A stretch of DNA of 64,000 bases from JAQGMV01 sp963828715. Lineage in GTDB: Bacteria; Pseudomonadota; Gammaproteobacteria; Burkholderiales; SG8-41. The DNA is taken from contig CAWHFX010000023.1 of NCBI GenBank assembly GCA_963828715.1, positions 81,257 to 145,256 on the forward strand. Reading direction: 5' to 3'. Of the stretch, positions 9,125 through 16,828 are shown piece after piece (position 1 is the stretch's first letter; the number at the start of each line of letters is the position of its first letter). The position numbers and the translations under genes were made by a program. The notes beneath the pieces are model-generated. The model had not been told where the DNA came from, ran no database searches, and saw only the letters and a program-made list of their open reading frames with translations.

Positions 9125-9238
9125 CCAAAACATCACGCCGCTCATTCGCGGCTGGGTTGCGGACGTCGCATTAAGACTGACTTGCCCACCGATGGATAGA
9201 ATGGGACGCCACAGCCAGCTATCGCGCCTCGATAACTG

Positions 9239-10234
9239 ATGAATCGCACCCTACTGACGCTTCAGGTTGGCCGTGGCCTCGCCGCGCTTGCCGTTGCCGT
9301 CGCTCACGCTTCGCAGTCTTCTGAGGCGTTTTTCGGGCACAGTTCCGTTAACCGGCTCCTGGAATACGGTGGCCTGGGCGTCGATTTCTTTTTCGTGCTC
9401 TCGGGCTTCATCATCATGCATGTGCACATGAACGATTCGCGGGTGGTGCCTTACGCCCGCAAGCGGCTCGTGCGCATCTTCGTGCCTTACCTGCCGGTCT
9501 CCCTCGTGTCGATAGCGGCTTACACGCTCCTGCCGACCTTGAGTGCTAGCGATCGGGAATGGAGCATGCTGAGTTCGTTGCTGTTGATCCCCGACTACAA
9601 TCCGCCGGCGCTCAATCCCGCGTGGACGCTGATCCACGAGATGCTGTTTTATTGGTTCTTCGTGATCTACCTCGTCGCCCGGCGTGCGTTCTTGCCGGCC
9701 GTCTGCGTGTGGCTTGCGCTGATATGCGTGAATGTATGGGCCAAGCCTGCCCTCCTCCCGTTCTGGCGCACCTTCCTCGATCCCATGAACATCGAGTTCA
9801 TCGTCGGCATGGGCTGCGCGTGGGCGGTCACGAGGCTGGATCCGCGGCATGGCCTAAAGCTACTCTTCGGCGGAGTTGTCGTCGCAACTGCCAGCTTCCT
9901 GCTCGTTCTGAACCATGCCCCGCAGTACCTGTTCGGTGTTGCGTTGGCGCCTCTCGTGGTCGGCTTTGTGCTCATCGAGCCGCGTATCAGGCATCGCATA
10001 CCAAAGCTTGCGATCCTAGTAGGCGACGCATCGTACTCGATCTACCTGATCCACAATCCGGCTATCTCGATCCTCGCCAGAACGATCAGCGGTCTTGCAC
10101 CGCTTACTGCTACGATGGTCTTGTCCGTGTTAGCGAGTGCTGCCGGATTTGTCTACTACGTGGTGTTTGAGCGTCCTGCGTTGCGGGCGGTGCGCCTGCT
10201 CATGCCAGCGGCAGCGAGACCCGTTTCGTCTTGA
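9239..10234 (+). CDS. Acyltransferase 3 family membrane protein (OafA/YrhL-like)
   Basis: A 331-residue integral membrane protein with about ten hydrophobic segments spread over its length. The family signature begins with 'LQVGRGLAALAVAVAHA', where the usual catalytic histidine context (R..AA..V...H) is present. It continues with 'GGLGVDFFFVLSGFIIMH', 'YARKRLVRIFVPYLPV' and 'PAWTLIHEMLFYWFF'. The last helices include 'LVGDASYSIYLIHNP', also typical. Members transfer acetyl or other acyl groups across the inner membrane to cell-surface glycans. The ATG at 9239 has no strong Shine-Dalgarno sequence. It converges on the polysaccharide deacetylase gene with a 34-bp gap. An acylating and a deacylating glycan enzyme side by side suggests surface polysaccharide modification, but the acceptor is unknown. 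Confidence 0.88.
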   Translation: MNRTLLTLQVGRGLAALAVAVAHASQSSEAFFGHSSVNRLLEYGGLGVDFFFVLSGFIIMHVHMNDSRVVPYARKRLVRIFVPYLPVSLVSIAAYTLLPTLSASDREWSMLSSLLLIPDYNPPALNPAWTLIHEMLFYWFFVIYLVARRAFLPAVCVWLALICVNVWAKPALLPFWRTFLDPMNIEFIVGMGCAWAVTRLDPRHGLKLLFGGVVVATASFLLVLNHAPQYLFGVALAPLVVGFVLIEPRIRHRIPKLAILVGDASYSIYLIHNPAISILARTISGLAPLTATMVLSVLASAAGFVYYVVFERPALRAVRLLMPAAARPVSS

Positions 10235-10268
10235 TCGGCTTTCACCTCACGCTCGTGCGACAGATCGT

Positions 10269-11261
10269 TTACGACCGCTGGATCGTCGCAATCGGGAAGG
10301 GCGCCGGCCGCGCGCCGAGGCGCTCGGCGATCAGCGCCTGCTGCCGCGCCCGGATTTCTGCGGCACTCTCGCCTGGAGCCGGATTGAGCCGTTCGATCTC
10401 GTCCAGGATCGGCGGCGGGCGATCGTCGACCGGTACCTCGTGGACGAGCGCCCATTTCTCCACCTGATGGATGAATTCGGGCGACACGCGCGGCGGCACC
10501 AGCGCATTCATCGGATCGGCCATCGCCTCTTCCAGGGAGACGAATCGAACATTCGCCGCCTCGAAACGATCGAGGATTTCGTCGAGACAATCACCGCCGA
10601 GCGGCGTGCCGTGGATGAGCCAGATATGAACGGGATCGCGTCCGAAAACCGCTCGCCCGTTGGCGGCGTGCAGTCGCAGCTCGTGCAGCGCGGTATCGAC
10701 GAACTCGCGCCGCAGGAATGCGATGCCCTCGCGGTCGTCGGCCTTGAGCGTGCGCCAGTAGGCCGGATGAAAACGCGTGTCGCGGAAACCGACGCTGACC
10801 GGCACCGGCGTATACCCCTGTCGCGCGAGATAGGCGCCGACCGCAGCCTGCTTCTCGGCCGTGTCGCCCCACATGTCGTTGCAGTAGCGAAAATAGCGCC
10901 GCGGCGCCCGCGACGCCCAGCGCGCGATGATTTCTTCGGTACGCTCGATGTCGCCGATATAGGTTGCGGCGTCGACCCAGTTGATGCTGGCGTGATGGTG
11001 GGTGTGATTGGCGACGTGATGGCCGTGCTCCACCCAGTGATCGAACACGCGCAGGAGCTCGGGGTCGTCCTCGGCCGGCGCCGTGTTGGAGAACGCGTAG
11101 ATGTCCGTGGCGCCGTGGCGCGTCAAGGCCTGCGTCATGGCGCGTGCAATGCCGAGACAGCTGTAGTTCTTCGGCACCGGGACGCCACGAAACAGCAGCA
11201 TGTCGTCCATGGTGATTGCGAGCTTCACCGGGCCGAGTGGTGAGATTGCGTGCGGCTTCAT
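10269..11261 (-). CDS. Polysaccharide deacetylase family protein (NodB-like)
   Basis: A 330-residue protein of the carbohydrate esterase 4/NodB fold, a metal-dependent hydrolase of N- or O-acetyl groups on glycans. Motif 1 appears as 'LAITMDDMLLF', with the paired aspartates (usually TFDD). Motif 2 is the metal-binding 'HGHHVANHTHHHAS', matching H-x3-H. The 'WGDTAEKQAAVGAYL' and 'VHIWLIHGTPLGG' segments follow, the second supplying the late histidine. There is no signal peptide, so it is either cytoplasmic or exported by another route. The ATG at 11259-11261 starts directly at the domain edge, as in other short members. Its stop converges on the acyltransferase gene. The sequence just upstream of its start carries repeat copy A. 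Confidence 0.85.
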   Translation of the reverse strand: MKPHAISPLGPVKLAITMDDMLLFRGVPVPKNYSCLGIARAMTQALTRHGATDIYAFSNTAPAEDDPELLRVFDHWVEHGHHVANHTHHHASINWVDAATYIGDIERTEEIIARWASRAPRRYFRYCNDMWGDTAEKQAAVGAYLARQGYTPVPVSVGFRDTRFHPAYWRTLKADDREGIAFLRREFVDTALHELRLHAANGRAVFGRDPVHIWLIHGTPLGGDCLDEILDRFEAANVRFVSLEEAMADPMNALVPPRVSPEFIHQVEKWALVHEVPVDDRPPPILDEIERLNPAPGESAAEIRARQQALIAERLGARPAPFPIATIQRS

Positions 11262-11330
11262 AGGGTTCGCGGCGCGCTGCGCCGGCGGGCGATGCCTAGC
11301 TGCGTGTCGGACTCAGTATCCGACACGCGA

Positions 11331-11430
11331 CGAAGGAAAGGAGGTTACGGAGGGAAACCTTGGTAGCGGAGCGGTCGGGTCCTTCTGTTCCGTAGGGTGA
11401 CGAGGCCCGAGCCTTCGGCGAGCGTCACCC
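11331..11430 (+). repeat. Dispersed palindromic repeat, copy A
   Basis: One of six copies of a family whose core reads GGAAAGGAGGTTACGGAGGG followed by AAACC. Here the core is at about 11335-11361 on the plus strand. The distal hairpin (GGTGACG...CGTCACC) lies at about 11396-11429, 23 bp past the aconitase stop. Immediately upstream (11301-11325) is a further hairpin, GTGTCGGA...TCCGACAC, shared with copy F. The copy lies between the aconitase stop and the deacetylase start and may act as an RNA hairpin at the 3' end of the aconitase transcript. Confidence 0.8.
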
Positions 11431-11452
11431 CTCATCTCTGCGCGATATAGGC

Positions 11453-13726
11453 TCAGTGCTGCATCGTGTTCAGCGCCGAGCCCTTCCTGAACCAATCGAT
11501 CTGCGAGGCCGTGAACGTGTGCTTGAGGGCGAGCAGAGTAGTCGTGCCGTCGGCGTGCTCGACCTGGCATGTCACGGGCTTGCCCGGCGTCAGGTCCGAG
11601 AGGCCGGTCAACGATACGCGGTCGCCTTCGAGGATCTTGTCGTAGTCCGCCGGATCGCTGAACGTCAGCGCGAGCAGTCCCTGCTTCTTCAGGTTCGACT
11701 CGTGAATACGCGCGAAGCTGCGCGCGATGACCGCGGACCCGCCGAGGAGACGCGGGATCAGCGCCGCGTGCTCGCGGCTCGAGCCTTCACCGTAGTTCGA
11801 GTCGCCGACGATGACCCAGGTGAGCCCCTGCGCCTGGTACTTGCGGGCCACGACCGGGATCTTCTGGTCGCGCTCGCCTGACAGCACGTCGATCGTCGTG
11901 CCGCGCTTGCCATCGTAGGCGTTGACCGCGGTAAGCAGCAGGTTGTCGCTGAAGCGGCCCAGATGGCCGCGGAAGCGCAGCCACGAACCGGCCGGGGAAA
12001 TGTCGTCGGTGGTCGTCTTGCCCTTGGTCTTCATGAGCACCGGCGCATTGCCGATGTCCAGTCCGTTCCATTCGGCCCACGGTTCGATCGCCTGGAGACG
12101 CTCGCTGGTCGGGGGGATCTCGACCTTCAGGTTGCTGCCGTCCGCGGGCGGCTCGACATAGGCCGGAACGCCGGGGGTGAAGCCCTTCGCCGGCACTTCG
12201 GGCGCAACGCCGGGCGCGTTCAGCTTGAAAGGCTTCCCGTCCTTCGCGGTGAGGGTATCGGCCTGCGGGTCGAACGAGAGCCTGCCCGCGAGAGACAGCG
12301 CGACGGCGATCTCGGGGCTCACAATGAAGTTCATCGTGCCGGTGCGCTCGTCGTTGCGTCCAGGGAAATTACGGTTGTAGGACGTGACGATCGAGTTCGG
12401 CTTGTCCGCCACGGGATCGGTGCGGCGCCACTGTCCGATACAGGGACCGCAGGCGTTCGCAAGCACGATGGCGCCTGCATCCTTGAGCGCGGCCATCTGG
12501 CCGTCGCGCTCGATCGTCGCGCGGACCTGCTCCGAGCCGGGCGTGACCATCAGCGACGCGGCCGGCTTGAGTCCGTGCGCGTGCGCCTGCCCCGCGACGT
12601 CGGCGGCGCGGCTCATGTCTTCGTACGACGAGTTGGTACAGCTCCCGATCAGCACTTGTGAGATCGTGTCCACGAAGCCGTTCTTCGGGTCGGCGAGCTC
12701 GGCTTTGAGCTTCGACAGCGGGCGTGCGCGATCCGGCGAGTGCGGGCCGACGATGTACGGCTCGAGCGTGGAGAGATCGAGCTTGAGCACGCGCTCGTAG
12801 TACTTCTCGGGGTTCGCTTCCACTTCCGCGTCCGGCTCGAGGAGGTGCTTGTTCTTCTCGACGATGGGCACGAGCGCGCCGCGGTTGGTTGCGTGCAGGT
12901 ACGCAGCCATCTTCTCGTCGTACGGGAAGAGCGAAGTCGTGGCGCCGACTTCCGCGCCCATGTTGCAGATCGTCGCCTTGCCCGTCGCGCTGATCGTGCG
13001 TGCGCCTGGGCCGATGTATTCGATGATCGAGTTCGTACCGCCCGATACCGTGAGTTGGCCGGCGACCCACAGGATGACGTCCTTCGGCGCAGTCCAGCCC
13101 GAGAGCTTGCCAGTGAGGTAGACGGCGATGCGGCGCGGGTGGAGAAGCTCCCACGGCAGCCCCGCCATCGTTTCGACCGCGTCCGCGCCGCCGACGCCGA
13201 CTGCACACGCGCCGGCACCGCCCGCGTTCGGCGTGTGCGAATCCGTGCCGATGATCATATGGGCGGGGAAACCGTACTGCTCGATGACGACCTGGTGGAT
13301 GATGCCCGCGCCCGGTCCCCAGAAGCCAGCGCCGAATTTTGCCGCCGCGGACTTGAGGAAGTCGTAGATTTCGCTGTTCTCGCTGATCGATTCCTTCAGG
13401 TCGGATGTCGCACCCGTGCGCGCCTGGATGAGGTGGTCGCAGTGGACGGTCGTCGGAACCGCCACGGTGGGACGGCGCGTCTGCATGAACTGGAGGAAAG
13501 CGCTCTGGCCGAGCACGTCCTGGAGGACGACGCGGTCCGGGCGCAGAAAGAGCGTCGCCTTGCCAGGCTCGAGCGGCTGGTTCTGAGGATCGTCGAGGTG
13601 GCCGAAGAGGATCTTGTCGGCGAGCGTGAGCGGCTGGTTGAGGCGTTTGCGGACAATCGCCAGACGCGCTTCCATCGCTGCGTACATCTTTGATGCCATC
13701 TCGGGCGTCGATTCGACCTTGGACAT
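11453..13726 (-). CDS. Aconitate hydratase, mitochondrial-type
   Basis: A 757-residue [4Fe-4S] enzyme that isomerises citrate and isocitrate through cis-aconitate in the TCA cycle. The cluster ligands are visible as Cys in 'LIGSCTNSSYEDMSRA' and the pair in 'ANACGPCIGQW'. Other landmarks are 'VHCDHLIQ', 'GAGIIHQVVIEQYG', 'GTDSHTPNAGGAG', 'GTTIDVLSGE' and the swivelling domain block 'GDSNYGEGSSREHAALIPR'. Length and segments match the mitochondrial aconitase family better than bacterial AcnA (about 890 residues) or AcnB (about 860). No RNA-binding insert is evident. The ATG at 13724-13726 opens the usual N-terminal helix. It lies 102 bp downstream of the CoA transferase on the same strand. It may be a main or an accessory aconitase; another copy elsewhere cannot be ruled out. 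Confidence 0.9.
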   Translation of the reverse strand: MSKVESTPEMASKMYAAMEARLAIVRKRLNQPLTLADKILFGHLDDPQNQPLEPGKATLFLRPDRVVLQDVLGQSAFLQFMQTRRPTVAVPTTVHCDHLIQARTGATSDLKESISENSEIYDFLKSAAAKFGAGFWGPGAGIIHQVVIEQYGFPAHMIIGTDSHTPNAGGAGACAVGVGGADAVETMAGLPWELLHPRRIAVYLTGKLSGWTAPKDVILWVAGQLTVSGGTNSIIEYIGPGARTISATGKATICNMGAEVGATTSLFPYDEKMAAYLHATNRGALVPIVEKNKHLLEPDAEVEANPEKYYERVLKLDLSTLEPYIVGPHSPDRARPLSKLKAELADPKNGFVDTISQVLIGSCTNSSYEDMSRAADVAGQAHAHGLKPAASLMVTPGSEQVRATIERDGQMAALKDAGAIVLANACGPCIGQWRRTDPVADKPNSIVTSYNRNFPGRNDERTGTMNFIVSPEIAVALSLAGRLSFDPQADTLTAKDGKPFKLNAPGVAPEVPAKGFTPGVPAYVEPPADGSNLKVEIPPTSERLQAIEPWAEWNGLDIGNAPVLMKTKGKTTTDDISPAGSWLRFRGHLGRFSDNLLLTAVNAYDGKRGTTIDVLSGERDQKIPVVARKYQAQGLTWVIVGDSNYGEGSSREHAALIPRLLGGSAVIARSFARIHESNLKKQGLLALTFSDPADYDKILEGDRVSLTGLSDLTPGKPVTCQVEHADGTTTLLALKHTFTASQIDWFRKGSALNTMQH

Positions 13727-13828
13727 GTGTATTTCCCGTTTTAGTTAACCCCTAATCGTAACCTTGGATGGCCTGGAATGGGGACGAATAGATTTCAGGT
13801 GAGCAGCGCGAGCTCGGCCGCGAGGGAC

Positions 13829-16060
13829 TCACCCCAATGCACCGCCGGCGCGCAACGCTGCGATCCTCTCCGGCGATAGCTCCAGCACTTCACTCAGCAC
13901 ACGGTCGGTATCTGCACCCAACGCAGGGGCCGGCCCTCTCCTGCGGCCGAAACTCGCCTGCCAGGGTAATGCGGGCAACACGCCGCTGCCGTGTCGATCC
14001 CAGAAACCGCGCGCGTTGAGATGCGGGCTCTTGACGAGATCGCCCGCGCGCGCGAGCGCCGCGGCCGGAACGCCGGACTCGAGCAACTGAGCCGCGGCAG
14101 CGTGTGCCGGCTGTTCTTTCGCCCAGCCCGCAAGCAGCGTGTCGATTGCAGATTTCGCCGCCATGCGTTCATCGAAATCGAGCGCGGACCGCTGGGTGAG
14201 GCCGGGCACGACGGAGCACAGCGCGCGCCACTCATCATCCGAGCGCACCGCGATCGCGATCCATTCATCGTTGCCCGCACATTGCCAAGCACCATGTGGC
14301 GCATATCGTAGCGAGTCATTGCCGACCGGCTGCGGCGGCGCGCCGAGTTGTGTTTGGAGCAGCGGCTCGGCCATGGTCCAGAGCATCGCTTCGAGCATCG
14401 AGAAGTCGATACGCGCGACCTCGCCCGTTTCGCGCCGATGCCAGAGCGCTGCGGCGGTCACGAATGCGAGCATCAACGCGCACATCGGATCGAGCCACGC
14501 AAGACCGATGCGCGGCGCAACGTGAGGATGGCGATTGAGGCCGGCGAACCCGGCATAACACTGCAGCAGCGTTCCATAAGCGACTGCATGCGCATCCGGT
14601 CCGGTGCGTCCCATGCCCGATGCGGAGATGTAGACGAGATTCGGATTGAGCGCTTTCAGCGCCTCGGCGCCGAGGCCCAGCCGGTCCATGACGCCCGTCG
14701 CGAAATTCTCGATGAGGACGTCCGACTTTGCGGCGAGCTGGCGGGCGATTTCGACGGCCTCGGGCTTCTTCAGGTCGAGCACGATGCCTTGTTTACCCTG
14801 GCCGAGCACCGTGTGCAGGCCGCTCGACCGTCCCGGATCGCCCTTGCCGGGCGCTTCGACCTTGATGACTTCAGCGCCCATCGCGGCGAGGTAGCGCGTC
14901 GTCGTCGGGCCGGCGATCACCCAGCTGAAATCGAGTACGCGCACACCGCTTAGCGGAAGAGGGCGGCGCTCGGCTTCGCCTCGGGCCTGGCCGCCCACGA
15001 ACAGAGGGAAACCTTCCACGGTTTCCCTCCGTAACCTCCCTTCCCCCACACACGTCGCTTGCACCGATAGCCCGAACGGCAGACCGGGTGCGCGCACCGT
15101 TTGCCCCGCGATATCGAGCGAGCGGAAAAACGCGCGATGGCGCGACTGCGGAGTATCCAATTGTTCTGCGAGCTCGCGCAGCGGAAAACTCGGCACGTGC
15201 GCGGCCTGTGCCTGATCGGCGATCCATTGCTTGCCATGCTGGCGGCTCCACGCCGACATCAACGCATGCAGCGCGTCCCAATTTGCGACGCGGTCGGGTT
15301 TGGTGGCGAAGCGCGGATCGCTGCCCCACGCGGGCGATCCCATGGCCGCAAGCCATGCTGCCCACTGTTTGTCCTCGCGTGGGGAGATCGCGGTGAAGCC
15401 ATCGTTCGCCGGCAGAATCGTGACGGTAGCGCCGTTGCCGTCGGTGAGGCGCTTGCGCTCCCAACTCCTGCCGCTCTGACCCGCACGCGAGAGCTCGGTC
15501 ATGGCCAACGTCGCCAGCGCTTCCTGCAACGAGACGTCGACGCACGCGCCGGGCTGGTTGCCCAGCATCGCGTGCATACCGGCACAGGCGGCAGCCAGTC
15601 CACCGATGAAAGCCGATTGCTCGCCGACCGGCCGCAGTGGCGGTTCCGACAGATCGTCCACCTGTCCGGTGAGCAGTCGCGCGACGCCGCTCGCATAGAA
15701 CAACGTGAGATCGGTCGCTGGATCGTTCGCTTGCGGTCCGGTTGCGCCGTAAGGCGAAATCGTCACTACGACAGCGTTCGGGTTGGAGCGACGCAGGGCC
15801 GTCATAGTGTATGGGCCCGAAGCACGCAGCTCCGGCGATTCCTCGCGCACGATCAGACGAGCGCTACCGATTGCAGCGCGCTCGGCCTCAACAGTGTTCG
15901 CGACGGACTTGGCGTGATTGAGCCAGTCGGCGAGCGGCGAGCTCGAGTCGTGATCGATACAGCTCACATGCGCGCCCAAGTCCGCGAGCAGGCGAGTGCA
16001 GACCGCGGCTGCGAGTCCCGGGCCGATCTGCAGCACTTCCAAGTTTGCCAGCAACGCCAT
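13829..16060 (-). CDS. Two-domain CaiB/BaiF (family III) CoA transferase with a repeat-encoded linker
   Basis: A 743-residue protein with two CaiB/BaiF-like halves. The N-terminal half (about 1-335) opens 'LEVLQIGPGLAAAVCTRLLADLGAHV' (in parts) and ends in 'GLPFGLSVQAT'. The C-terminal half (about 370-743) opens 'LSGVRVLDFSWVIAGPTTTR', then 'GAEVIKVEAPGKGDPGRSS', 'LDLKKPE' and 'SDVLIENFATGVMDRLGLG', and includes an Asp (AWLDPMC) where these enzymes carry their catalytic aspartate. At the equivalent place the N-terminal half has GEQSAFIGG without an obvious Asp, so it may be structural. Two-domain forms of similar size are known. The linker, residues about 337-367, is encoded by repeat copy B, read through in frame. 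The family moves CoA between organic acids; donor and acceptor are unknown. It lies 56 bp downstream of the alpha/beta hydrolase. Confidence 0.85.
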   Translation of the reverse strand: MALLANLEVLQIGPGLAAAVCTRLLADLGAHVSCIDHDSSSPLADWLNHAKSVANTVEAERAAIGSARLIVREESPELRASGPYTMTALRRSNPNAVVVTISPYGATGPQANDPATDLTLFYASGVARLLTGQVDDLSEPPLRPVGEQSAFIGGLAAACAGMHAMLGNQPGACVDVSLQEALATLAMTELSRAGQSGRSWERKRLTDGNGATVTILPANDGFTAISPREDKQWAAWLAAMGSPAWGSDPRFATKPDRVANWDALHALMSAWSRQHGKQWIADQAQAAHVPSFPLRELAEQLDTPQSRHRAFFRSLDIAGQTVRAPGLPFGLSVQATCVGEGRLRRETVEGFPLFVGGQARGEAERRPLPLSGVRVLDFSWVIAGPTTTRYLAAMGAEVIKVEAPGKGDPGRSSGLHTVLGQGKQGIVLDLKKPEAVEIARQLAAKSDVLIENFATGVMDRLGLGAEALKALNPNLVYISASGMGRTGPDAHAVAYGTLLQCYAGFAGLNRHPHVAPRIGLAWLDPMCALMLAFVTAAALWHRRETGEVARIDFSMLEAMLWTMAEPLLQTQLGAPPQPVGNDSLRYAPHGAWQCAGNDEWIAIAVRSDDEWRALCSVVPGLTQRSALDFDERMAAKSAIDTLLAGWAKEQPAHAAAAQLLESGVPAAALARAGDLVKSPHLNARGFWDRHGSGVLPALPWQASFGRRRGPAPALGADTDRVLSEVLELSPERIAALRAGGALG
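14959..15049 (-). repeat. Dispersed palindromic repeat, copy B, inside the CoA transferase gene
   Basis: On the minus strand the copy starts with GGGGGAAGGGAGGTTACGG and runs through the GAGGGAAACC / GGTTTCCCTC hairpin (about 15003-15031) to the GGCGGC...GCCGCC-type hairpin near 14961-14995. The whole copy lies inside the coding sequence between the two CoA transferase domains and is stop-free in all three minus-strand frames. In the frame used it encodes GEGRLRRETVEGFPLFVGG, a peptide that also appears as a fortuitous translation of copies D and E. Confidence 0.88.
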
Positions 16061-16116
16061 GCGATCTGTCTTCGGAGCAGCGACCTAATCCGGTTGGCGC
16101 GAGCGCCGTGATCGCT

Positions 16117-16806
16117 CTAAGCGAGCAGCAGCTTCGTGAGGTCGTCCGGCGCGCTCAACATCGGGTAATGACCGGTGTCGAGCTCGTGGTATGAGGCCTT
16201 GAGCTTTTCCGCTATGCGGCGCTGATGCGCCTCGGGCGGATTCACGCTTTGCGTACAGCGGATGACAGACGCCGACCACGGCTGGTCCCAGAAGGTCGTG
16301 GACACCATCGGCCCTTCTAGCGCTGCGATCGGATGGGGCGTGATCCGGTCGAGCGCCCAGGCGCGCAGCGACGGATCGAGATCCTTGAACATGCGGCTCT
16401 CGGCGTCCGCGCGCGAGTACGAGGTCGTGAGATCGTCCGTTTCTCTCGGCGTCGGCCGATTCGTGATCGCACCAACGCGCTCACCGGGAAGCAGCGCGAG
16501 CGCATCGACGAAGCTCAACCGGGCGATACGCTCACGCGCCAGCTCTGCCGCTTTCAGAATCACCATGCCGCCCGAGCTCGTGCCTGCGAGCACGATGTCA
16601 CGAAGGTCTTGGTAGAAGAGAAAATCGGCGATTTCCTGAGCGTGCGTGGTCACGGTTATGCCGGCCCGCACCTGATGTCGCCTTTCGGCGCACCCGTCGA
16701 GCGTCGGCGCATAAGCGACGTGTCCGCTCGCGTGGAGGCGCGCGACGACGGGTTTCCAGATCCAGCCCCCCTGATACGCGCCGTGGACCAACACGAACGT
16801 CGTCAT
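16117..16806 (-). CDS. Alpha/beta-hydrolase (salicylate esterase/hydroxynitrile lyase-like)
   Basis: A 229-residue single-domain alpha/beta hydrolase. The oxyanion-hole strand is 'FVLVHGAYQGGWIWKPV', the nucleophile elbow is 'LAGTSSGGMV' with the central serine, and the C-terminal histidine is in 'ELDTGHYPMLSAPDDL'. The 'HGayqGgWcW' opening and the spacing match plant-type esterases and hydroxynitrile lyases and their many bacterial relatives, which are mostly carboxylesterases of unknown substrate. I choose the ATG at 16804-16806 because AGGAG and AAGGA lie just upstream. A longer frame reaching 16944 runs into the end of the RlmN-like gene. The start is 22 bp after the RlmN-like stop and the CoA transferase follows 56 bp later on the same strand, so the three may be co-transcribed. 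Confidence 0.85.
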   Translation of the reverse strand: MTTFVLVHGAYQGGWIWKPVVARLHASGHVAYAPTLDGCAERRHQVRAGITVTTHAQEIADFLFYQDLRDIVLAGTSSGGMVILKAAELARERIARLSFVDALALLPGERVGAITNRPTPRETDDLTTSYSRADAESRMFKDLDPSLRAWALDRITPHPIAALEGPMVSTTFWDQPWSASVIRCTQSVNPPEAHQRRIAEKLKASYHELDTGHYPMLSAPDDLTKLLLA

Positions 16807-16828
16807 TCCTTGTGCTCCTGTTCTGAGA

